This document shows, one piece after another, positions 55,850 through 64,000 of a stretch of DNA of 64,000 nt. Positions within the stretch are counted from its first letter, which is position 1; every line of letters starts with the position of its first letter. Location of the stretch: contig JAFFJZ010000042.1 in assembly GCA_018340375.1 (NCBI GenBank), positions 1,550,001 through 1,614,000 of the forward strand. The letters run 5' to 3'. The position numbers and the translations under genes were made by a program. The notes under the pieces were generated by a model that ran no database searches, was not told the origin of the DNA, and saw nothing but the letters and a program-made list of their open reading frames with translations. The DNA is from Gonatopus flavifemur (Eukaryota; Arthropoda; Insecta; Hymenoptera; Dryinidae).

Positions 55850-56590
55850 ATTGGATCTTGGAATTACCTTCTCCAAAGTGAAGGACGTATCCAGAATTCT
55901 TTTTCACCATTTTTCTCGTACTCAGCACATCGAAAAACGTAGATATACACAGTTTGAGTGCAAAAAATAGAGAAAAGAAAATTCAACCTCGAATCGACCT
56001 TTTTCAAGGTCAAAGAAGGATCCAGAATTTTTTTTCACTATTCTTTTCGTACTCAGCACATCAAAGGACGGAGATATACGCAGTTTGAGTTCAATATATG
56101 GAGAGCAAAAAATTTGACCTCGAATTAACCTTTGTTAAGGTCCAGGACGCATTCAGGATTTTTTTCACCATTTTTTTTGTACTCAGCACATAAAAAAACG
56201 TGGATATACACAGTTTGAGTTCAATATAAGGAGAAAAAAAAATTCGACCTTGAATCGACCTTTTTCAAGGTCAAGGACGCATCCTGGATTTTTTTCATTA
56301 TTTTTTTCGTACTCAGCGCATCAAGAAACGTAGATATACACAATTTGAGTTCAATATACGGAGAAAAAAAAATCGACCTTGAATTGACCTTTTTCAAGGT
56401 CAAAGACGCATTCAGGATTTTTTTCACTCTTTTTTCGTACTCAGCACATCAAAAAACGTAGTTATACACAGTTTGAGTTCAATATATGGAGAAAAAAAAA
56501 TTTGACCTTGAATTGACTTTTTTCAAGGTCAAGGACGCATCCTGGATTTTTTTCATTATTTTTTTCGTTCTCAGCACAAAAATTCCCTGT
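55850..56590 (-). repeat. Right 131-bp satellite array of H (inverted)
   Basis: These units are the reverse complement of those at 50560-52010, with AAGGTCAAGGACGCATCCTG landmarks at about 56147, 56274, 56404 and 56533. They are more diverged than the left units. Confidence 0.9.
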
Positions 56591-56660
56591 TGAAAAACAC
56601 TCAAAATCCTCTTTTCCCGGCTGGTCCCTTTTGGGACCAATCCCGTCTTCTAAAGGTTAA

Positions 56661-56953
56661 TAACGATACCCTGTTGTAAAATTTCCACAAAACCGCATAG
56701 GTTGATTTCATGGGTTTTGATTCAAATTTAAGTGAGATTTGATACGTGTTTTCGAAACAAGATCGATGAGGTTTCATCTGTATTGATTGGGATTCCACAG
56801 TAGGGTAACGCAATAATTCCAGTATCTAGAGTTCGACACTGGCCTTCGAAGCGAACGGTTGTGTTTGTATTGCGCTCTGTCTCGGGTTCATAATCCAATC
56901 TATCGAATCGCTATTGAATTGATTGTGAAGTGTTAAAAATTTCACTACTTACG
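56661..56953. other. 5' region of the LINE
   Basis: No gene is seen before ORF1. The LINE 5' end is not defined. Confidence 0.35.
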
Positions 56954-57846
56954 ATGACGACGAACGACGATTCAAAATCTCTATTAGAGAATATCAATAC
57001 TCACATGAGTTATCTGAATATAAAAGTAAATAACGTTGAATCTAAAATAAACCCAGTTGAATTGACAGTGGCTGAAGTAAAAACTTCAAATGAACAAGTG
57101 CTTAGTGAATTATCAAACCATAAGAAAAGGTGTGAAACAATAGAGAAAAGATGTGAAGATTTGTGTGCTCAAGTGCATTACTTCAACAAAGAGATTGAAT
57201 CCTTGAAGCTTCAAATTCGTTCTCGAAATATAATCGTATTCAACGTTCCAGACAATCATAACACAAACAAAAATCTGCTTGTTTCGATAATGGATATCTT
57301 CAACGCCGTCGGTATTGACATGCCGGAGTCTCATATTGAAAACGTACGTCGCCTTGTTCGTATAGGAGGAAAGAGACCTGTCCTCGTCGAATTTATAAAC
57401 ACACGTATCGAAACCAGTTTATTCCAATATGCGACCGACCTCCGCAAGTTGAATATTAATATTTCTAATGATTTGACAAAAGAACAACGAGGAAATCGTC
57501 GAGTATTAAGAGAGGCCCAGAAACACTTGGAAACATACGGGAAAAAAAATTGCACTTGAAAGGACAACGTCTCTTTGTCGACATTATTGCATATGATGCA
57601 TCTAACAACCTCCTTACGACCTTGGCTCCTCCTGTTCTGAATGATGACAGTGAAGATGATTCTCGCAGCGTTGGCTCTCAAGACTCCACTGCATCAAGCA
57701 GACAAAGAGATCGCCCAAAGGGCTCTCTGTCAACGACAGGAAAGAGAACCAAAACTAACGATCGAAGACAATCGATTCTTACTTTTTTACAACGAGATAC
57801 CCAAGGCAGCGATCTTAAAACTACTCAATCTAGCGACCCCAAATAG
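56954..57846 (+). pseudogene. LINE ORF1 (coiled coil plus RNA-binding domain), one frameshift
   Basis: ATG 56954 opens MTTNDDSKSLLENINTHMSY. Residues about 20-85 are heptad-like (coiled coil). Then RSRNIIVFNVPDN starts an RRM-like domain, followed by ENVRRLVRIGGKRPVLVEFI and LTKEQRGNRRVLREAQKHLE, a C-terminal domain typical of LINE ORF1. An extra base in an A-run at about 57541-57548 shifts the frame; the rest (LKGQRLFVDIIAYDASN and a Ser/Arg-rich tail) is read from 57550 to 57846. The protein would coat LINE RNA. Confidence 0.82.
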
Positions 57847-57873
57847 CAGAAGCTAATAATAGAGAGTAAAGGT

Positions 57874-60800
57874 ATGCATTCTCGTTCTGCCCCCCGTGTC
57901 ATTTTTCGGAACTGCCATGGTTTTGCAAATTTTCCTGATTTACTCCAAATAATCTCCAATGAGGATATAATCTGTGCCTATGAAACATGTCTCACTGCTT
58001 TACCAGATCGAATTCCACAGAGCCTTAACCCTCCAACCGTAACCCCGGTCTCACAGACCGCTATCAAAATTGTATTTGCTCGTAATTGGAACTTTTTTGG
58101 TTGAATTGTTGGTCATTTCATTCCTACTCCGCACAGAATTGCTCGCTGAATTCTGTACATAAGCCCACTATCCAACCTCGTAGACATTTCTAATGATCTA
58201 AAAAATGTTTTCTTCACTTCCAACAACTCTGAATATCTAGAAGAAGGTGATAGCGGTCTGTTAGACCGGGGGTTACGGTTGACGTGATTTTGAGCAGGGT
58301 TACGTTTGAGGGTTAACAATCATCAGATGTTTTTTTCACCTGCTGCAAAAACCGCTATCAAGGAAAGGGCCGCCGGAAAACTGCTAATTCTCCACTTTTC
58401 TTCAGTCATTGCGGAACAACTGTACATCGCAGAGGATTGTATTTCTGTAAAATTTGCAAGTAACCATCTAAAGTTTATCATTGACTGCATTTATTCTTCG
58501 CCACTATCAGACATCGATAAATTTCCCACTAAAATTGCCGATTTGAATACTGTGTTTGATATGAAATATCCTGATTTCTCGCTTATGTTAGAAGGTGATT
58601 TCAACTGCCGAGTAGCAGAGAGTCATTAATTGGATGAGCGATATTCTTTATCAAACCAGTTCAGATTCTCATTAGTCAGATCTTCCTGCGATTTCATTTT
58701 GAATAATAGGGGATATCAGCTGGTGGAGACTTTGGAGAGCAGTGATCTTATACTTTTGAATGGCCGTACCCTGAGCGATTCTCCTGCCAATTACACTTTT
58801 GTTCCACGGAATGGTTCCTCAGTCATCGACCTTGGCTGGTGTAATCCCACCGCAATCTCTAACATCCTTGATTTACAAGTTTTATTGACCCCTACCTTAT
58901 CCGACGTTTTTCCGGTTGCTGTTACACTTGACCTTTTGTCACCTGTGGATAATGAAAAACAAGCACACGTGAAGCACATTACCTGGAAGCAAAGCCTCGC
59001 TGAGCCTCATCGAAAAGGGATGCACTGCTCTCCAGATCTTCTACCGGAATCCATCTCGTCTGACTCAATAGACGAAATGGCAAATAAGTTGACTCAAATA
59101 AAAACTGACACTGCTAGTGCCGTGGGTATGTTAGCATGTCACCGGGAGGGAAAAAAATCTATCTATTGTGAACCGTGGTATGACTCAGAGTGCAGGAATA
59201 GTGAGCAGGAAATGAAGAAATGTCTAAAAGCCTGTAAAAAGAATTTATTTACTTCTGAAACTCTTTCAATGTATTTAAATGCGAAGAAAAAATATAAAAA
59301 ATCAATTTGAGAGAAAAAAAACAAATTTTAGGGATCGCACTCTTGATATGCTAGCCATATCCACTAACTCTTTCTCATTTTGGAAAATTCTAAGCAGGTA
59401 TAGATTCCGACAACCAACTAGCAAAGTCATTGAACTTGAAGTTCGGTACAACCACTTCCAAGCATTATACCCTTCACGAGATCAACTCGCTATCCCTACC
59501 ATCGTGTTCGCCTACAATCAAGTACTCGATTCTACGATAACCAGGAGCGAGATTGTCACCAGTCTCAGAAAATGCAAACTAAACAAGTCTCCGGGAGCTG
59601 ATTGCATTAACTCGGAATTATATATCAATCTCCCAGAGAGTTGGATCCCCCATCTGATGACATTATTTAATCAAATCTTAGTGGGAGAACATTTCCGACT
59701 GCTTGGTCAGAAATTCTTGTCAGAATGATCCACAAAAAGGGCGATCGAAGAAATCCACTCAATCACTGCCCGATAGCCTTAATTAACACTCTAACTAAAA
59801 TTTTCACGTCTATCTTATATGAGCGTTTAACTACATGGATCGAAAAGGAAAAATCGCTCCCTGAATTCCAGTCAGGTTTCAGGAAAAGTCGAAGTTGTTC
59901 AGACAACATATTTACATCATACTCCATCATACAAATTCAGTTCAGGCGGCCGGGAGGGAAACTATCTGCCCTTTTTGTAGACTTTCGAGGAGTATTTGAC
60001 TCTATTATTAATAATTTGTTATGTTATAAGATATATTCATAAGGAACTGGATCCAAATTTGTTGAGATACTTCGTAGCCTCTATTCTGGGGCCACTCTAT
60101 CTGTTAAAACCAACAATGGAGTGACTCAATCGACTGAGGTTACGGAAGGTGTTCTTCAAGGGAAAATTTTAAGGCCGCTATTGTTCTCCTTATTCATTGC
60201 AGACATCAAGAGCTTTTTTCTGACCAGAGGTATTCGTGGGGTGTCTATTGACCATTTCACAGAAATATTGTTACTCGGATATGCAGATGATTTAGTTTCC
60301 TTTTCTGACTCGCTGGTTGGTATGCGGGAAATTTCGAATATCTTGATGGAATATTGTAATCTCTATGGCCTGGTTGTTGATGTCGACAAAACCAAGATTA
60401 TGGTATTTCAGAAAGGTGGTCATGGCCACATAAAAAAGTATAACCCTTTCCATTTCGCCAACTCACAAATTGAAATTGTCAGCCATTACCTATATCTGGG
60501 AACAACTTTCTCTAATTCCGGAATCTCCTCTAAATCAGTTGACTCTGCTTTGAGTAAGACGAATCGCGCCATAAGCTCTACCATCGGGATTATAAATTCT
60601 TTCAAACCTGATAGCTGGTCTACCGTCAATACTTCATTCAACAGTCTTGTCTCCAGTGTCCTCTTGTATGGAGTTCAGATATGGGGTCTCAGGTACCTTG
60701 ATCTACTAGAGAAAGCTCAATCAACATTTTTCAAAGGAATTCTTCATTCAACAAAGGGTACTCCAAATTATTCTCTGAGACTGGAAACAGGTAGGCTAAG

Positions 60801-61482
60801 ATTATCAATACTGGTCTTTGATCATGTTATAAATTGGTTGATTAAGGTACTCAAAATGTCTGACAATCGATATCCTAAATTATGCCTTTCACGATTGAAG
60901 GATTCAGCTGATACCGATCCCATGAACTCGAAATATAACCGGATACTTCAAGTGAAACAATTTTTTGAAGACACTAAGAGTATTGATCTCTGGAACTCCC
61001 TCTCTGATGTGTCGCTTGCTGAGAATAAACATGATTTCATTACTAAGTATAAAAACCACCTTCTCAGTCAAGATATTCAACGTGCTTATTCCTCCACATC
61101 GTTACTCATATATCCTCACCTGACACATTCCCAGGAACTATCAAGACATCAAACTATTAGAATCCCATACTTTCTGCGCAGATTTTTTTCCCAATTGCGA
61201 TTGCTATCGGAATTTTCGACTCGATTAATTGTTGACTCTGACATTATATTATTTTCGGAAGATAAAATATGCACCGGTTGTATGGAACATATAAGCGAAG
61301 ACGCATCGCATTTATTATTTATATGTCCTTCGTTGAACTCCAAAAGAATTAGCTTCTTGAGGAATTGCAGATACTCAGAAGAAGATGATGACAGATGGTT
61401 ACATATTTTGAGCAACTCCTCAATTAGTAGTATTACAAAATTGTATACATTTACTGGGCTAGCTTATTCCCTCGAAACTTAA
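57874..61482 (+). pseudogene. LINE ORF2: APE-type endonuclease and reverse transcriptase
   Basis: The order is: endonuclease start (NCHGFANFPDLLQIISN, ICAYETCLT), a MITE insertion, LEGDFNCRVAESH, an in-frame TAA at 58627, then NGSSVIDLGWCN (endonuclease end). The frame shifts near 59300 and 59725. The RT has KSPGADCINSEL, PIALINTLTKIFTSIL, LPEFQSGFRKSRS, LFVDFRGVFDSI, GVLQGKILRPLLFSLFI and the catalytic LLGYADDLVSFS. The 3' part ends with the zinc-knuckle-like CTGCMEHISEDASHLLFICP. It is a jockey-like APE-type non-LTR element; the exact clade is uncertain. It is inactive through frameshifts, one stop and the insertion. Roughly 61483-61617 would be the 3' UTR. Confidence 0.88.
58029..58312. 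mobile_element. piggyBac-like MITE inserted in LINE ORF2 at TTAA
   Basis: The ends CCCTCCAACCGTAACCCC and GGTTACGTTTGAGGG are inverted, and TTAA lies on both sides (58025-58028 and 58313-58316). Inner GGTCTCACAGACCGCTATCA pairs with TGATAGCGGTCTGTTAGACC. Removing the element and one TTAA leaves the ORF2 frame continuous (QSLNNHQMFF). Confidence 0.92.
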
Positions 61483-61617
61483 CGGAAATATAACGTAGTC
61501 AAGAAAAGTAACGTCTTATTATCTGTTCTATTGTACGACAGTTAACAGGGTCTCGCAATTTATTATGTGAAGTTATCCTATTATATTGAGTTACGTTGAT
61601 AAGTGCGTATAGATATA

Positions 61618-62896
61618 TTGTGTGTGAATATGACTCCGCCCTATCCTAACACATATTGTTGGTAATATTGCTTACGTTCAGATAGCAACACTTGTGTTCG
61701 ATAGTACTTTTTGTCAGCTGTCAAACGCACTACGCGACATTTGGTTTGGTTTGTGAGCAACAAATGTTTACCTCCTTGAACATGTCGGTTTTCGTTCCAA
61801 GTAAACATAATTTGCGGGAAATGTTGTTATCCTATTTTATTGCAAAGAAAAGTGCAGCGGGAACGTGTCGTTTGCTTGTGGAGATTTTCGGTGAGCATGC
61901 TCCATCTAATACAACTTGCGAGGAATGGTTCCAACGATTTCAAAATAATGATTTTGGCAGTAAGAACAAAGAATACAGAAGACCACCAAAAAATTTTGAA
62001 GACGCTGGTTTGGAAGCATCATTGACAGTGGATTCTTGCCAGACTCGAGAAGAACTGGCTGCAGCATTGAATGTTGAACGATCAACTGTTGCTTAGCGTT
62101 AAAAAGCAATGGAAATGGTTTAAAAACTCAATAACTGGGTTCCACATGAATTGAGAGGAAGAGACATGGAATGTCGAAAAACAATTTGTGAAATACTATT
62201 TCAAAGACAGCGACGAAGGATATTTTCGCGCCGAATAGTCACAGGAAATGAAAAATGAATATACCATGAGGATCTGAAACGCCAAAAATCTTGGGTGAAG
62301 CCAGGTGAACCGGGCCCATCACAGCCAAAAGAAAATATCCACTGTGCCAAGGTTACGCTCTGCATTTGATGGGATCAGAGAGGTGTTGTATATTATGAGT
62401 TGCTCGAACCCTCTCAAACTAATCACGGAGAACTTTACCGGCGACAACTAATGCAATTAAAACAAGTCATGAAAGAAAACGACCAGAATGGATGAATAGG
62501 CACAGTCAATTGATTCTACAACATGACAATGCCAAACCGCACACCGCACAAGTCATGAAAAAATATTCAGATGGGCAGAACTGGGGAGTACTTTCCCACC
62601 CGCTATATTCGCCAGAAATAGCTCCGTCGAATTACCACTTATTTCGGACAATGCATTCAGATCTCACAGGAGAACGGTTCGCTCAATACGAAAGTATTAA
62701 AATTTGACTCAGTAATTGAATCAGCTCAAAAGATCAGGATTTCTTCAGGCAAGGAATACATGAATTACCTAAGAGATGGGCAAATGTTGTAGCTGCAGAT
62801 GGAGCATACTTTGAATAAACTCTTCTTCAATTTTCTAAACAAGCGAATGTGTTTTATTTCAACAAAAATAGGGCGGAGTCATATTCACAAACCCAA
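61618..62896 (+). mobile_element. mariner with TTG..TGTGAATATGACTCC ends
   Basis: TGTGAATATGACTCCGCCCT near the left end is inverted at the right (AGGGCGGAGTCATATTCACA), and TA flanks both ends (61616-61617 and 62897-62898). It is 1279 bp with a badly decayed transposase gene. Confidence 0.88.
61764..62815 (+). pseudogene. mariner transposase of the HTH_48/SETMAR-like group, dead
   Basis: The N-terminus MSVFVPSKHNLREMLLSYFI and the HTH part ASLTVDSCQTREELAAALNV run to a TAG at about 62095. Downstream pieces in several frames read TGNEK (first Asp of TGDEK changed to Asn), QHDNAKPH (second Asp kept) and SPEIAPSNYHLF (third Asp changed to Asn). With two ligands lost plus stops and shifts, it is clearly inactive. 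Confidence 0.88.
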
Positions 62897-63047
62897 TACT
62901 TGTACATTTTATTCATTCAAAGCTATTTTCTTCTTTTTTTTCTTTTCTCTTCTTGTTTATTTTTTTATTCGATTTTATGTAAGCTAGTACGAACTCCATT
63001 GTACGGACAATCTGAGGTCCTTAACAATAAACTCTATTATATATATA

Positions 63048-64000
63048 CGAGGTGTGTTCAAAAAGTAAGGTGACTTTGTATTTTTAGGAAAAAATATTTA
63101 TTTATTTATCAATATTTATGTTGTCCCCTTCAAAGTAATCCCCCTCAGATACAATACACTTATGCCAACGGTTTTTCCAATCCTCAAAGCACTTTTCGGT
63201 ATAGCCTTGAGCTCTTCCAGCGATGCAGTCTTTATCTCTTCAATCGTTGCAAATCTCCGTCCTTTCATAGGTCTCTTTAGTTCTGGGAACAAGAAAAAGT
63301 CACATGGGGCCAAATCCGGTGAATATGGTGGCTGAGGCATGACTGTGGTGTTGTTTTTGGCCAAAAAATCTCTCACAAGCAAAGATGAGTGAGCAGGGGC
63401 ATTATCGTGATGCAAAAGCCATGAATTATTTTTCCACAATTCTGGACGTTTTCTTCGTATTGCTTCTCGCAAACGGCGCATAACTCCAAGATAATACTGT
63501 TTATTGACCGTACGACCATATGGTAAGAACTCCTGATGCACCACGCCATGGTAATCGAAGAAAACAGTGAGCAAAACTTTAACATTTGATCGAACTTGGC
63601 GTGCTTTTTTCGGTCTTGGCTCATCTGGGGTCTTCCATTGGGACGATTGGACTTTGATTTCGACACCATAACCATATACCCATGATTCGTCACCAGTTAT
63701 GAGCCTTTTGAGTAAATCTGGGTCGTCGTTGACGTCATTCAACAGTTCTTGAGCGATGCTCATGCGACGGTTCTTTTGGTCAAAATTTAGCAATTTCGGA
63801 ACAAACTTCGCTGACACACGTCTCATGCCCAAAACGTTAGGAAAAATTTCATGGCACGAGCCAAGGGATGAACCAACATCCTCAGCAACTTCTCTGATAG
63901 TGATTCGACGATTTTCCAAAACAATTTTCTTCACTGCTTGAACGTTTTCATCAGTTGTTGACGTGCTTGGGCGTCCAGAGCCAGGCTCGTCATTGGCATC
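63048..64000 (-). mobile_element. mariner, right part outside the window
   Basis: The end CGAGGTGTGTTCAAAAAGTA beside TA (63046-63047) is a common insect mariner terminus. The transposase lies on the minus strand and runs off the window. Confidence 0.88.
63116..64000 (-). pseudogene. mariner transposase, partial at window edge, C-terminal frameshift
   Basis: From the window edge the frame reads GSGRPSTSTTDENVQAVKKI, through the HTH and linker, to Asp in TGDESWVYGY, Asp in HHDNAPAHSS and, 34 residues on, Asp in PCDFFLFPELK: an intact DD34D set. Near 63190 a small deletion after KAIPKSAL moves the frame off KCFEDWKNRWHKCIVS, so the last 30 or so residues are garbled. The N-terminal HTH lies beyond 64000. 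Confidence 0.9.

Larger units (their letters stand above)
50367..56656 (-). mobile_element. Element H: piggyBac with inverted satellite arrays inside its ends
   Basis: The right end reads (inward) CCTTTAGAAGACGGGATTGG beside TTAA (56657-56660). The left end reads CCTTTAGAGGACGGGG beside TCAA (50363-50366), a one-base change from TTAA. GGTCCCTTTTGGGACC occurs near both ends (50473 and 56625). The piggyBac gene lies in the middle on the minus strand. Between gene and ends are arrays of about 131-bp units: about eleven at the left (50560-52010) and about six inverted at the right (55850-56590). The left end is the less certain one. Confidence 0.68.

Overview
This window is insect nuclear DNA: AT-rich, with spliced genes, mariner, piggyBac, hAT-like, BEL/Pao and non-LTR elements, and TTAGG-like repeats. 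A hymenopteran is plausible but not proven. Only one segment looks like an ordinary host gene: the last coding exon of Usf (bHLH-leucine zipper transcription factor) at 39959-40186, followed by a probable 3' UTR of about 3 kb. Almost everything else is transposons, often inserted into one another. Most reading frames carry stops or frameshifts.

Layout. 1-2331: decayed BEL/Pao pol gene, then unassigned DNA to 5.5 kb. 5.5-7.3 kb: a degenerate repeat holding an 80-bp perfect palindrome and a mariner with clear ends. 7435-9845: a transposon with TTA target duplication, CAC ends, 274-bp subterminal repeats and a zinc-finger-like cargo gene. 10.2-13.0 kb: mariner remnant and several MITEs. 13101-31677: a giant inverted structure (element A). 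33671-38899: a 5.2-kb element with 2.1-kb inverted arms and a near-perfect 9-bp target duplication (element F, MULE/Foldback-like). 39.9-43.3 kb: Usf. 43883-46442: a DD41D-type element with TIRs of about 0.5 kb (G). 46.6-48.6 kb: two truncated LINE copies with TATC tails. 50367-56656: a piggyBac element flanked inside its ends by inverted 131-bp satellite arrays (H). 56.9-61.6 kb: a LINE with ORF1 and ORF2, split by a piggyBac-like MITE. 61618-62896 and 63048 to the window end: two more mariners.

The most unusual object is element A. It reads as two head-to-head copies of one element folded about position 17,475. Each arm carries an unknown gene, then a Ulp1-type SUMO-protease domain (His54, Asp71, Gln116, Cys122 all present), then a MITE, a 185-bp satellite array and an end reading CCCACTGG beside TA. 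A 6.6-kb transposon (C, 8-bp duplication ACTCACAG, intron-containing transposase) sits in its right arm, and a 3.0-kb palindromic transposon (D, duplication AATT) sits inside C. A deleted mariner sits in the left arm.

A common theme links A, D, F, G, H and the 7.4-kb element. Each has long inverted arms made from one element end, or tandem arrays just inside the ends. The arrays repeatedly contain AGGTCA-like half-sites. That shared architecture, and whether A is a real mobile system, are the main points to test.
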